Shown here piece after piece: positions 1 through 10,328 of a DNA stretch of 54,258 bases. The position numbers and the translations under genes are program-made. The stretch covers positions 1 to 54,258 of the forward strand of contig NZ_BMCT01000015.1 of the NCBI RefSeq assembly GCF_014635325.1. The letters are read 5' to 3'. Source of the stretch: Azorhizobium oxalatiphilum (GTDB taxonomy: Bacteria > Pseudomonadota > Alphaproteobacteria > Rhizobiales > Xanthobacteraceae). Within the stretch, counting starts at the first letter, position 1, and each line of letters begins with the position of its first letter. The notes beneath the pieces are model-generated. The model searched no databases, was not told the origin of the DNA, and saw only the letters and a program-made list of their open reading frames with translations.

Positions 1-53
1 CCGAACTTCGCCGGGGCGGTCGTGACCGGAGGGTTCGGTGCTGGTTTCAACAT
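1..53 (-). CDS. Formate dehydrogenase iron-sulfur (beta) subunit, N-terminal fragment
   Basis: Only the first 17 codons lie in the window (reading MLKPAPNPPVTTAPAKF on the minus strand). A strong ribosome binding site, GGAGGGGG, sits just upstream of the ATG, and the gene begins 14 bases after the fdnG stop. In formate dehydrogenase-N/O operons the alpha subunit gene is followed by the gene for the four-cluster ferredoxin-like beta subunit that passes electrons to the membrane cytochrome b subunit. The identification rests on this position and the start signals, because no cysteine motif is inside the window. Confidence 0.6.
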   Translation of the reverse strand, partial: MLKPAPNPPVTTAPAKF

Positions 54-67
54 GACGTGCCCCCTCC

Positions 68-3000
68 TTACGCGACCGGCCCGGTCGAGGGCTCGATATT
101 GACAAGGAACGCCTTGAACTCGGGCGTCTCCATGTTGGCGTCACCGACCGATGGCGTCAGCACGTTGGCGGGGAAACCCTTGCGGGCCGCACCGACGAAG
201 CCCCAGTGGATGGGGATGCCGACCACATGCACAGGCTTGCCGTCGCAGATGATGGGACGGATACGCTTGGTCACGTAGGCCTTGGCATAGACCTGCCCGC
301 GCTTGGACCACACGCGCACATGACCGCCGTTCTGGATGCCCTTCTCCTTGGCGAGCTCTTCCGAGATCTCCACGAAGAATTCGGGCTGCAGGACTGCGTT
401 CACATGGTTGTTCTTGGTCCAGTAGTGGAAATGCTCGGTGAGGCGATAGGAGGTCGCCGCATAGGGGAATTCCTTGGATGCCGGCTCCGCGAACTGGGCG
501 AAGTCGTCCTTGAACACGCGGGCCACCGGATTACCCCGAACCTTGGGGGCCACCAGATTGACCATCGGGCTCTCGAATGGCTCGTAATGGGCCGGGAACG
601 GGCCGTCTCGCATGGACTTGCCTACAAAGAGACGCCCGCTCCCCTCTTGATTCATGATGAAAGGGCCGACTTCCTGCGGCTTCGCCGTGGGGGCAATGTC
701 GGGCACGTCGTAACCGGTCCACTTGGCCCCGTCCCACCACAGCAGCTTGCGGGTGTCGTCCCACGGCTTGCCGTTGATGTCGGCGGAGGCGCGGTTGTAG
801 ATGATGCGGCGGTTCGCCGGCCAGGCGAACGACCACTTCAGATACGCGCCGGTGTCGTCGGGATCGGAATTGTCCCGGCGGGCCATCATGTTGCCGTCCT
901 CGGTGAAAGAGCCCGCGAAGATCCAGCAGCCCGACGCCGTAGAGCCGTCGTCGCGCAAAACGCCGAAATTCGGCAACTGCTTGCCGGCGGTCAGCAGCTT
1001 CTTGGTGGGATCGTTGGGATCGAGCACGTCGGAGACGACGTAGCCGTTCATTTCCCGAGCAAGCTCATCCGGTCTCGGCTCGCCGGGATCTTCATAGGGC
1101 CAGTTCAGATTGAGAATTGAATCAGGAAAGGCACCGCCCTCCGTGCGGTATAGCTCCCGCAGGCGGAGGAAAATCTGTGCCATGATCCAGTTGTCCGATT
1201 TAGCCGCCCCCGGCGGGGTGCTGGCAGGCCAGTGCCATTGCATCCAGCGGCCGGAATTCACCAGCGAGCCCTCGTCCTCCGCGAAGCAGGTGGTGGGCAG
1301 TTGAAGCACTTCGGTCTGGATTTCAGCCGACTTCACGTCATTATAGACGCCATGGTTCTCCCAGAAGCGGGCAGTCTCTGTCTCAAGCGGGTCCATGACG
1401 ACCAGCAGTTTCAGATTCGACAGCCCTTCAGCGAGCTTCGCCTTGTTGGGAAAGGCTTGCAACGGGTTGAAGCCCTGGCAGAAGTAGAGGTTCATCTTCC
1501 CCTGCTTCATGAGCTCAAACGCGCGCAGGATGTCATAATTGGCAACATCCAGCTTCGGCAGATAATCATATGCCCAATTGTTCTGCGCGTTGGCCGAGGC
1601 GCCATACATCGCCTTCATGAAGCTGACGAAGAATTTCCGGTAGTTCTGCCAATAGCTCGTCTGTCCAGGTCGAAGCGGCTCGAAGGCACGCGACGACATA
1701 TAGGTTTCGAAGTCCTGCTCGGCGTCCAACGGAAGGTTCATATAGCCGGGCAGCATGTTGGACATGAGCCCGATATCGGTGAGGCCCTGGATGTTGGAGT
1801 GACCTCTCAGGGCATTCATGCCGCCGCCACGCACGCCGATATTGCCCAGGATGAGCTGGAGCATCGCCATGCAGCGGATGTTCTGGGCGCCCTTGGAATG
1901 CTGGGTCCAGCCAAGCGCGTACATGGACGTCATGGTCTTGGTGGGCGTGCAGCACTCGCCGATCATCTCGGCCACCTTCAGGAACTTGTCCTTCGGCGTG
2001 CCGGAGATGCGTTCCACCAGTTCCGGGGTGTACTGGGCGACGTGAGCCGTCAGCAGATTCCAGACGCAGCGAGGATTCTGGAGGGTGTCGTCCACCACGG
2101 CATAGCCGTCGGGGCCGATCTCGTAATCCCAAGTCGAGCGGTTGTAGTCCCGCTTTTCCTCGTCATAGCCGGTGAAGAGGCCGTCATTGTAGGCGAAGCC
2201 CTCCTTCACGACGTAGGTCGCGTTGGTGAAGGCCTTCACATAGTCCCACTGAACCTTGTTGTTGGTGATGCAGTAGTTGATGACGCCCAACAGGAAGGCG
2301 ATGTCCGAACCCTGACGGATCGGAGCGTAATAGTCGGAGACCGCAGCCGAGCGCGTGTATCGCGGATCGACCACGATAAGCTTCGCACCACGGTTGGCTT
2401 TCGCCTCCACGACCCATTTGAATCCGCAGGGATGCGCCTCAGCAGCGTTTCCGCCCATGATGATGACCAGATCGGTGTTCTTGATGTCCGTCCAGGGATT
2501 GGTCATTGCGCCACGGCCAAAAGTTGGGGCGAGACTCGCCACCGTCGGGCCGTGTCAAACGCGCGCTTGGTTATCAAACGCCAGAATGCCGGTGCTTCGG
2601 ACCACCTTGTAGGTTTCGTAAGCGGTCTCGTTTGTTGCAGCCGACGCCGCGAGGAAGCCGGTGGTGAGCCACCTGTTCACGGTCACGCCGTCGGCGTTCT
2701 TGGCGATGAAGTTCCTGTCGCGATCGTCCTTCATGGCGCGCGCGATCTTGTCGAGCGCAGCGTCCCAGGAGATCGGTTCGAACTCGTCAGATCCACCTCG
2801 CCTCAGCATGGGTTGCTGAAGACGCGACTCGGACTTCACGATATCGCGGAGGGCCGCCCCCTTTGGACACAGCGTGCCGCGATTGGTCGGGTGATCAACG
2901 TCACCCTCGATATGGATGAGTTCTGCGTGGTCGCCCTTCTTCCGATCACCCGCCGTATAGATGAGGATCCCGCACGCTACCGAGCAGTACGTGCATGTGT

Positions 3001-3154
3001 TGCGCGTCTCCGTGGTGCGAAAAAGATGGAAGGGCTTCACATAGTCTGCCATGGCCTGATCGAGATCGACGAAGCCCAGCGCTCCCATTGTTGTGCCGGC
3101 GAGAGTAGCTGCGGATCCACGGATGAAATCGCGCCGCGATATGTTCGGTCCCAT
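68..3154 (-). CDS. fdnG: Formate dehydrogenase-N/O alpha subunit, selenocysteine-containing (UGA at 2555-2557 read as Sec)
   Basis: Catalytic molybdopterin subunit of the respiratory formate dehydrogenase, oxidising formate at the periplasmic face and feeding electrons to the quinone pool through the beta and gamma subunits. The reading frame appears split by a TGA at 2557-2555, but the flanking residues DNQARV-U-HGPTVASL match the active-site Sec region of E. coli FdnG/FdoG, so the stop is a selenocysteine codon. The N-terminus has a twin-arginine signal (SRRDFIRGSAATLAG) and a [4Fe-4S] motif C-x2-C-x3-C...C (TCTYCSVAC, then TLCPKG). The start at 3154 (MGPNISRRDF) is preferred: it has a GCGGGAAC ribosome site at good spacing and aligns with family N-termini. 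An in-frame ATG at 3187 would add 11 residues. Length is about 1028 residues with Sec near residue 200, as expected. A SECIS hairpin follows the UGA. The gene is the first of the operon. Confidence 0.96.
2526..2543 (-). promoter_or_regulatory. Bacterial SECIS element inside fdnG
   Basis: Starting 11 bases after the UGA codon the mRNA can fold as GG, bulged U, GGCGA, loop GUC, UCGCC, CC. This matches the E. coli fdhF/fdnG SECIS architecture: a short stem of two G-C pairs, a bulged U, then a four- or five-pair stem with a small G/U-containing loop, the site recognised by SelB. All bases also encode conserved protein sequence (TVASLAP), so the hairpin is compatible with coding constraint. The fold was made by eye. 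Confidence 0.8.
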
Positions 3155-3187
3155 GTCGGAGTTCCCGCTGGATGCGTCGCCATGCAT

Positions 3188-3577
3188 ACCCCAGCCGTGA
3201 CTGCTCTCTCGGCCGACCGTTGGCGACGATTACACGCTTATGCTGGATCACGTCCCACTTTCGGGACATCAGCAGCGTGTCTGATTTGCCCATGCTCACT
3301 CACGGTTTCGGTCATACCATTGTATGGGTTTGGGATGCTGTGGGCGGGCTTTCGCAGTGCGCTTGGACGGCAGCCGGGAAGTCCGAGATGGCACACGCAG
3401 CGGTTGCCTGGAAGCAGCGGAGCGAGAGGTGTTGAGATCCCGCCGGCTTGCTGCCTATTGTGTATGTCGACGTAAGCGTGGTTGCCGTCCCGGAACCGAT
3501 ACCTTGGTGTGATAGACGACCCGCTCGCGACGTGAACCTATCCACCTCTTGTAAGGGTAGGGGAGGCTGCGCGCCTT
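3188..3577. other. Divergent intergenic region between fdnG and the receiver gene
   Basis: No gene is supported here. It should contain the fdn promoter (leftward) and the promoter of the receiver gene (rightward). A short inverted repeat GTCCC-ACTTTC-GGGAC lies at 3252-3267, about 100 bases upstream of the fdnG start, and could be a protein binding site. I did not find a convincing FNR/FixK-type TTGAT-N4-ATCAA box or a correctly spaced sigma-54 -24/-12 pair. Confidence 0.4.
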
Positions 3578-3970
3578 ATGGGGGAAGCGGTGATGATGCG
3601 GGCGGATCCGATCGTTCATGTGATTGATGACGATATCTCGGTGCGGGAGTCGGTCTGCCTTCTCCTGTCGACGGTCGGGTTTGATTGCCGTGAATATGAG
3701 ACGGTGCAAGATTTTCTGAGCGGTCACGAACCTTCTGTCAGCGGATGTATCGTGCTGGATGTAAGGCTCCCGGGGATGAGTGGGCTGGAGTTTCAGTCAC
3801 GGCTGGGGCAGCTCGGAATCACACTGCCGGTGGTGATGATGACCGGGCACACCGAAGCACCTATGACGTTGAAAGCGCTCAACGCCGGTGCGGCTCATTT
3901 TCTGACCAAGCCTTTCCAGGCTCAGGAAATGATCGATGCGGTGAGCAGTGTGATGGCATCTGCCAAATGA
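3578..3970 (+). CDS. Stand-alone FixJ-type receiver-domain response regulator
   Basis: A 130-residue protein consisting of a single receiver domain with no output domain. Conserved acidic residues D17-D19 are in VIDDD, the phospho-acceptor is D61 in VLDVRLPGMSG, and the switch residues are T89 (MMTGH) and K111 (LTKPF). Sequence style is that of FixJ/NodW receivers. In-frame ATGs at 3593 and 3596 have a closer ribosome site (GGGGGAAG) and may be the true start. It is transcribed away from fdnG and toward the two giant sensor kinases 510 bases downstream. Inference: it is a phosphorelay intermediate or phosphate sink for those kinases, since it cannot bind DNA itself. Confidence 0.9.
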   Translation: MGEAVMMRADPIVHVIDDDISVRESVCLLLSTVGFDCREYETVQDFLSGHEPSVSGCIVLDVRLPGMSGLEFQSRLGQLGITLPVVMMTGHTEAPMTLKALNAGAAHFLTKPFQAQEMIDAVSSVMASAK

Positions 3971-4481
3971 AGATGCGGCAGATAAATTATAGCCATGTAT
4001 CCTAGGGGCTTGGGGAAGGGGAATGGTATAGCGTTGAGCCTGACATGGAAGCGTGGGGCCGATCATGACGAGTGGTCAGATTCTCCACAAAGGCGGTATT
4101 TGAATGCTATATGCAGTTTCAATTTCGGATGGGTGTCCGATCTTGAGCCAGGCATTTGAGGTAGGCGTGGCCGTGTTGATGGGGCAGCTCAAACTGCCCC
4201 CGGTCTGCGAAAAGGTGCGGCCAGTCCAAGGCGATCGGGCAGCGTTGATGACGGTGCCTGTACGCTACGTGGGAACTGTCTGCGCAGCGTTTCCGCCGAG
4301 CGATGTCGATGTGTCCTAGACAGCGGTATGCTCCATGCGCCTGATGATTATCGAGCTAATACATGTCTGCGTCGTGCTCAGGCGGCAGGTGAACTCGGCC
4401 ATATATTATCGCGTTGTTCGCCCTGCTTTCGCGTGGGGTTTTGCCTTTATGCACTCGACCATGCGCGGCCGGAGCGCCTAG
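3971..4481. other. Intergenic region, no supported gene
   Basis: This 511-base stretch separates the receiver from the first giant kinase. A 71-codon open frame at 4104-4319 has no recognisable domain and no clear ribosome site, so I do not call it. Composition is somewhat less GC-rich than the flanking genes. It probably holds the promoter for the giant kinase gene. Confidence 0.35.
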
Positions 4482-7400
4482 ATGTCCGACTTCACTAGCG
4501 CCGTCGCTCAGTCGCGCAGCGTCGATTCAAATTGCGCCTGGGAAACCGATGGCTTGCTCCATTATCGTGCGACCGCTTCAGGTGCGGATGACGGCAGTGG
4601 CGGTTATGTCGTGGTTACGCCGGCGGAGGAACATCCCGATCCAAGTTTATCAGAACGCCTGACACATGCATATGAGTTGAGGCGTCATCTTCATCCCTCC
4701 TGGGCGATCTGCCCGGTGAGCCTCACGCGCGAGCAGGGGCGGACACTTCTGACGCTCGATGTTTCTGGTCGCGAACCCCTCGGGCGATTGATCGGGGCGC
4801 CGATGGAAGTCGGCCTCTTTCTGCGTATTGCAACCGCTTTATGCGGAACGGTGCATCGCCTGCATCAGGGGGGCCTGGTTCATAGGGACATTAAGCCAGA
4901 TAACGTATTTCTTGACACGGCCTCGCTTGAGGTCCGATTGTCCGGCTTCGGCTTTGCCTCGCCGGTGATGTCCGAAAATCTATCCGCGACTTCGCCGGGG
5001 AATATAGTTGGGTCCTTGCAGTATATGGCGCCGGAGCAAACGGGCCGCGTGGACAGGGTCGTGGATGCCCGTTCGGATTTATATTCTCTGGGAATTACGC
5101 TTTACCATCTGCTTGCGGGGCGTCTGCCTTTCGTAGCAAATGATCCAGTGCAGTGGGTGCATTGTCATGTGGCACGGTTGCCCGCGCCCTTGACGGATCT
5201 CGCACCAGAAACTCCGCAAACCATTTCGCGGATACTGATGCGCCTGCTCGCCAAGATGCCCGACGACCGATATCAGACTGCTCTTGGTGTAGAGCGGGAT
5301 CTGGCACGCTGCCTTGATGAGTGGTCGAGAGGTGGCTCGGTATCCGATTTCGAGATCGGTGGCGATGATGGGGCGGGTCGCCTGCTCATCTCGGGGAAGC
5401 TTTATGCGCGGGCGGGCGAGACTGCGAAGCTGGAGCATGCCCATGAGCGTATCCGGATGTCTGGGCGACCAGAGATGGTTATGGTTTCTGGAGGCCCTGG
5501 CGTTGGAAAATCCGCTCTCGTTAATGAATTCCGGGAGCGCCTTTCCACAGGCGGGGGGCACTTTGCCACCGGTAAGTGCGATCAATATCGTGGCGAGATC
5601 CCCTTTGCACCCGTCGCACAGGCCTTCGAGCGGTTGATAAGGGACGCACTGGGCACGCTCGAAGAGGAAAGCGTGACCCTAAGGGAAAAGTTAGCTGCGG
5701 CTCTGGGCGTAAATGGTCAACTGCTCGTCGCGCTTGTTCCCCATCTTGGTCTCGTGCTCGGTGAATTGTCGCCGCTATCCGAAGTCGATCCGGTCGAGAC
5801 GAGAGCGCGCTTTCATAAGGCCTTCGAGGAACTGGTCGGTGTATTTGCTGCGCTGGACCGTCCCCTGATCCTGTTCGTCGATGATCTGCAATGGGTGGAC
5901 GCGGCCACCCTCGACCTTCTCAGCCATCTCGTAACCGCTCCAGGTTTGCGCAATCTGATGGTTGTCGGCGCATATCGGGATGGTGAGGTGGCCGCCGACC
6001 ATCCGTTGACAGGCATGATGGATCTGCTGCGCGATCATGGTGTCCTCAGACAGGAAGTGGCGCTGGCGCCTCTGTCTGTCGGGGACCTCGTGGAGTTGAT
6101 GTCGGAGTGCATGCATGCCGAGGCGGAGAGCGTGGGTGATCTTGCCGCGCTTGTGGCGGAGAAAACCGCGGGGAATCCCTTTTTTGCCATCCAGTTCATA
6201 GGTGAACTGGTTGGGGAGGGGCTTCTGCGGTTTGACCCGGAGCGTCTGCTGTGGGCGTGGAGCCTGGAAAGCATGCGTGGCAAGGGCATGAGCGATAATG
6301 TTGCCGATCTGATGGCTGCAAAGCTCAGCCGGCTCACCGCCGATAGCCGACAGGTCCTGAGCGCGCTCGCCTGCTTGGGCAGCGAGGCGGAGCTTTGGAA
6401 AATCGGCGCCGTTCTCGATCGCGACGAGGCGGATATCGGGTCTCTATTCAAGGAGGCGATTGAGGCAGGGCTGGTTGTGTCTTCCAGAGCGGGGCTCTCC
6501 TTTGTGCACGACCGCGTCCATGAAGCAGCCTACGCGTTAGTGCCTGCGGAAGATCGCGCACTCCTTCATCTCGAGGCTGCACGGGCTCTTTTCCGGGTTG
6601 CGGGATCGGGCAGGATGGATGAGCCGGTTTTCGGTTTGGTGGATCAGTTCGACCGCGGTCGGATACAAATCTCTTCACGGGAAGAGCGGCTCGTCGTCGC
6701 GCAGCTCAACCTTACCGCTGGCAGGAGTGCGCGGAGCTCCGGGGCATATTCGGCCGCGCAGCGATATTTCACTGCTGGCCTGGATCTGCTCCCCGAAGAC
6801 AGATGGGAGTGCTGCTATGCGCTCGCGTTTGAACTGGAGCACCTGCATGCGGAGTGTGATTTCATCAATGGCGAACTCACCTCAGCGGAGGAGCGGCTTG
6901 TTCATTTGATGGGGTGTGCGCGAACCAGAGTCGACCGGAGCGACATCGTCTGCCTTCGCATCCTGATCGCCTTCACACGTGGTCGACATGGAACTGCCAT
7001 CGAGATCGGCCTGGCATTCCTGCGTGAGGTTGGAAGCACTTTGCCCCTCGATCCCAGCGATGCCGATGTGCAGGGGGAGTATGACGATCTCGTGCATCGC
7101 CTGCAGATCGTCTCTGTTGAGCACGTCGCCGAACTTCCTCAGATGGTTGACGAAGATCGATTAGCTATCATGCAGGTGCTCACTGAGTTGTTTCCGGCTG
7201 TTACCACTGCCGCGAACACATCGAGAGCACTCGCGGATTTGATTGTCTTGCGCATGGTGAATATGAGCCTGCGCGACGGCAACTGCGCGATGTCGAGCGT
7301 TGCCTACTCCGCACTTGGCTTATTTCTTGGGCCGCGCTTCGGGGACTATCAATCAGCCTATCAGTTCGGCCGGCTGGCCTGCCAATTAGCAGATGCCTAC

Positions 7401-10022
7401 GGTTCGGATCGCTTGCGGGCGCGAGCCTACGCACAGACTGGCTCATTCTCGATGCCGTGGTTTGAGAGCCTCTCGCAATCCGATGCCTGTTTAAGGCTGG
7501 CACTTGCCGCCGGCAAGTCATCGGGAGACGTTGCATTCGCCGCCTATACCTTTCGGAATCTGGTCACAAATTTGTTCGTTGCGGGTGCTCCACTCGCCCA
7601 GGTGGCGTTTGAGGCGGAGGCGGCCATTGCATTCGCGCGGGGCTCTGGCTTTGCCGCCGTTGTTCAAGGGTTCGTGGGACAGCAGTGGTTGGTCGCCGAA
7701 CTGCGCGGCGTTCAGGCGGAACCTGTCGCGAGCGATGACTGGGCGCGCAAGGATGTATCTGAACAGCGCGGCCTCGCGCAGGTGGCCAGTTATTACTGGG
7801 TTTTTCGTCTCATTGAACGGTTCTTTTCCGATGACTATGTGGCGGCGCGTGAGGCGGTGGAGTTCATCGAGCCGATCCGTTGGGCCATGCTGGCGGGGCT
7901 GGAGCAGATCCTATTCGACTTCTACGCCGCTCTCACCTATGCGGCATTGCATAGTGAGACGGTCGCGGAGCAGCGGGCCCAGCAAGTGCAGGCCATGGGC
8001 AATTATGCCGCAAGGGTTGTTGCGAGGGCGCACGACTGTCCTGCCAATTTTTCCAGTTACGCCCTGATTGTCCGCGCAGAGGCTGCGCGCATTGGAGGGC
8101 GGGTGGCCGAGGCGGAGCTTTTGTACGAGCAGGCGGCGCAATCCGCCTCCGAAGGTGGGATCCTACATAATGAGGGTCTCGCAATGGAACTGGCGGGTCG
8201 GTTTTTCCGCTCGCGCGGGTTAGACAGGGCTGCCATGGGCTATCTGCGGGACGCCAAGGCCTGCTACCTGCGGTGGGGCGCTCTGGCCAAGGTACGGCAG
8301 ATGGAGCGGGCCTTCCCTGGCTTGTATCGCCAGCCGCCCTCTCCCGATACTCCACTCGGGCTCACGGCTTCGGCAGAACAGCTGGATCTCACGACCGTTC
8401 TGAAGGTGTCACAGGCTATCTTTGCCGAGACCGTTCCGAGCGAGCTCCTGGCGACGCTTATGCGGCTGGCACTCGAGCATGCGGGCGCTGACCGCGGTGT
8501 CCTTCTCCTGCTTCGCGGGGCAGCTCTGGAAATTGTCGCCGAAGCGAACACGGCTGTTGAAACATTTGAGGTAAGGTTGCTGCAAGGGGAGCTCTCGCAT
8601 GAGGAGCTTCCCGAAGCGCTCCTGCATCAAGTTGTCAGGACCAGAGAGGCGTTGTTGGTACACGATGCCCGTGTGTGCGAGGTTCCCGGCGCTGATACCT
8701 ACTTCCGTCGTCGCGGCGTGCGTTCGGTGCTTTGCATGCCCCTGCTAAAGCAGGCGCAACTGGTGGGGCTGCTGTATCTTGAGAACGGGCTGAGCACGAA
8801 CGTATTTACGGCCACGCGGCTCTCCGTGTTGAAGTTCCTAGCTTCAACGGCCGCGACTTCCTTGGAGAATGCTCAGCTCTATGCCGGCTTGCGTGAGCGC
8901 GAGGCGCAGGTGCGCCGCTTGGTCGATTCCAACATCATCGGCATCGTTATATGGGAGGTACCCGGAAGGATTATCGAGGCGAACCAGGCTTTCATGGATA
9001 TCGTTGGGGGGGATCGCGGGGAGTTCGGGGCGGGAAACGTCCATTGGCACGACCTCGCCTCGGGCGAATGGCTTCCATCCGACGATCATCGGATGGACGA
9101 GCTCAGGCATACAGGGGTGATTGCCCCTGCTGAGACCGTGTTCGTCAGGCGCGACGGAACGCAAGTTCCTGTCATGCTGGGTTATGCGCTGTTCGATCAA
9201 TCTCCGACCCAGGGGGTCGCATTCGTTCTGGATCTGACAGACCGCAAGAATGCCGAGCGCGCCTTACTAGACGGGGAGCGCCGATATATCGAACTGCAGC
9301 TTCAACTGGTGCATGCGAATCGCGTTGCGACCATGGGGCACCTGTCGGCTTCCATAGCGCACGAATTGAATCAGCCTTTGACGGGCATCATGACGAACGC
9401 GTCGACCTGCCTTGCCATGCTTGCGAACGATCCTCCCAACGTAGCGGGGGCGTCGGAGACGGCCCGGCGGACGATCCGGGATGCCAAACGCGCCTCAAAC
9501 GTGATCAATCACCTACGCACCTTGTTTTCGAGCAAGGAGGCCAATCGGGATCAGCTGGATATTGGTGAAATCACGCGGGAGGTATTGGACCTCTGGGCGC
9601 AGGAACTGCGGCGGGGGCGCATTAGGGTTCGTGCCTGCCTGCCCGGTGGCCTGCCTCGGGTGTCGGGGGATCGTGTTCAGCTTCAGCAGGTGATTTTGAA
9701 CCTCCTGCAAAACGCCGCGGATGCCATGGCTGGGCAGGAGGAAGGGGCACGAGAACTAGATGTCTTCACCTACTACGATCCGGAGCAAGGGGTCTGTCTG
9801 TGCGTGAAGGACACGGGATCGGGATTTGAGACGCAGGATACCGAAAAGCTCTTCGATGCCTTTTACACCACAAAGAGCAAGGGGATGGGGATCGGGCTGT
9901 CGGTAAGCCGGTCGATCATCGAGCATCATGGCGGGCGGATGCGCGCCACACAGAATGAAGGGGCTGGTGTCACCGTATGCTTTTCCATTCCTACCGAGGG
10001 CGCCGAAGATCGGTCTCCCTGA
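4482..10022 (+). CDS. Giant hybrid sensor 1: Ser/Thr kinase-like / AAA ATPase / GAF / PAS / histidine kinase
   Basis: An 1846-residue protein of the 'trifunctional serine/threonine kinase, ATP-binding protein, sensor histidine kinase' type. Order: kinase-like domain (about 20-290) with catalytic loop HRDIKPDN (134-141) and APE motif (183-185); AAA/STAND ATPase with Walker A GGPGVGKS (337-344) and Walker B LILFVDDLQWVD (about 462-473); a long helical TPR-like region (about 600-1290); GAF (about 1304-1466); PAS (about 1470-1590); phospho-acceptor domain with IAHELNQP (His near 1627); and HATPase with NLLQNAADAM, DTGSGFE and GMGIGLS. The kinase-like domain lacks a beta-3 lysine (VVVTP where VAIK is expected) and has GFG (155-157) in place of DFG, so it may be inactive. 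No membrane segment is seen, so sensing is probably cytosolic. Start supported by CGGAG eight bases upstream. The next gene is a paralogue. Confidence 0.93.
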   Translation: MSDFTSAVAQSRSVDSNCAWETDGLLHYRATASGADDGSGGYVVVTPAEEHPDPSLSERLTHAYELRRHLHPSWAICPVSLTREQGRTLLTLDVSGREPLGRLIGAPMEVGLFLRIATALCGTVHRLHQGGLVHRDIKPDNVFLDTASLEVRLSGFGFASPVMSENLSATSPGNIVGSLQYMAPEQTGRVDRVVDARSDLYSLGITLYHLLAGRLPFVANDPVQWVHCHVARLPAPLTDLAPETPQTISRILMRLLAKMPDDRYQTALGVERDLARCLDEWSRGGSVSDFEIGGDDGAGRLLISGKLYARAGETAKLEHAHERIRMSGRPEMVMVSGGPGVGKSALVNEFRERLSTGGGHFATGKCDQYRGEIPFAPVAQAFERLIRDALGTLEEESVTLREKLAAALGVNGQLLVALVPHLGLVLGELSPLSEVDPVETRARFHKAFEELVGVFAALDRPLILFVDDLQWVDAATLDLLSHLVTAPGLRNLMVVGAYRDGEVAADHPLTGMMDLLRDHGVLRQEVALAPLSVGDLVELMSECMHAEAESVGDLAALVAEKTAGNPFFAIQFIGELVGEGLLRFDPERLLWAWSLESMRGKGMSDNVADLMAAKLSRLTADSRQVLSALACLGSEAELWKIGAVLDRDEADIGSLFKEAIEAGLVVSSRAGLSFVHDRVHEAAYALVPAEDRALLHLEAARALFRVAGSGRMDEPVFGLVDQFDRGRIQISSREERLVVAQLNLTAGRSARSSGAYSAAQRYFTAGLDLLPEDRWECCYALAFELEHLHAECDFINGELTSAEERLVHLMGCARTRVDRSDIVCLRILIAFTRGRHGTAIEIGLAFLREVGSTLPLDPSDADVQGEYDDLVHRLQIVSVEHVAELPQMVDEDRLAIMQVLTELFPAVTTAANTSRALADLIVLRMVNMSLRDGNCAMSSVAYSALGLFLGPRFGDYQSAYQFGRLACQLADAYGSDRLRARAYAQTGSFSMPWFESLSQSDACLRLALAAGKSSGDVAFAAYTFRNLVTNLFVAGAPLAQVAFEAEAAIAFARGSGFAAVVQGFVGQQWLVAELRGVQAEPVASDDWARKDVSEQRGLAQVASYYWVFRLIERFFSDDYVAAREAVEFIEPIRWAMLAGLEQILFDFYAALTYAALHSETVAEQRAQQVQAMGNYAARVVARAHDCPANFSSYALIVRAEAARIGGRVAEAELLYEQAAQSASEGGILHNEGLAMELAGRFFRSRGLDRAAMGYLRDAKACYLRWGALAKVRQMERAFPGLYRQPPSPDTPLGLTASAEQLDLTTVLKVSQAIFAETVPSELLATLMRLALEHAGADRGVLLLLRGAALEIVAEANTAVETFEVRLLQGELSHEELPEALLHQVVRTREALLVHDARVCEVPGADTYFRRRGVRSVLCMPLLKQAQLVGLLYLENGLSTNVFTATRLSVLKFLASTAATSLENAQLYAGLREREAQVRRLVDSNIIGIVIWEVPGRIIEANQAFMDIVGGDRGEFGAGNVHWHDLASGEWLPSDDHRMDELRHTGVIAPAETVFVRRDGTQVPVMLGYALFDQSPTQGVAFVLDLTDRKNAERALLDGERRYIELQLQLVHANRVATMGHLSASIAHELNQPLTGIMTNASTCLAMLANDPPNVAGASETARRTIRDAKRASNVINHLRTLFSSKEANRDQLDIGEITREVLDLWAQELRRGRIRVRACLPGGLPRVSGDRVQLQQVILNLLQNAADAMAGQEEGARELDVFTYYDPEQGVCLCVKDTGSGFETQDTEKLFDAFYTTKSKGMGIGLSVSRSIIEHHGGRMRATQNEGAGVTVCFSIPTEGAEDRSP

Positions 10023-10328
10023 CGGGGGATCCAACAAAAGCGCCATGGGCAAGGTGGCTGCGACCATGCCTATGTCATTGGACAATCGATACCTAAGTGC
10101 AATCGACGGGTTCCGTGATCCGCTTACAGTCCGCTGCAGCAGGGCACCGACAGCACGTTGGATGCTGCATTCTGGGTAGATTGCCAGAGATGTTTGGGAA
10201 TGGTTCGGGAGCGAAGCGGCTGCGTTCGCGCTCGTCAAGATGAAACGCGTTTAGTAATTGGGGGGATAGCGACTTAAAGTTAATGGAATGAGTGGAGACC
10301 GAAATACGACGCCTTTTTCCCTTCAAAT
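10023..10328. other. Gap between the two giant sensor genes
   Basis: About 306 bases with no supported gene. If the downstream protein starts at the ATG at 10407 rather than the GTG at 10329, the gap is 384 bases. No clear terminator hairpin with a T-run was seen after the first gene, so read-through is possible. Confidence 0.35.

Noticed and set aside
206-1120. Open frame of 304 codons on the plus strand
   Set aside because: Antisense shadow of fdnG, rich in His, Arg and Gly with no domain.
2543-2560. Nonsense mutation splitting fdnG
   Set aside because: The TGA is at the exact position of the conserved selenocysteine and is followed by a SECIS hairpin.
1232-3475. Long open frame of 747 codons on the plus strand
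   Set aside because: It lies antisense to fdnG, whose protein matches the formate dehydrogenase family along its whole length. The frame encodes no recognisable domain and is a by-product of GC-rich codon bias.
4104-4319. Open frame of 71 codons in the gap before giant sensor 1
   Set aside because: No clear ribosome site and no recognisable domain.
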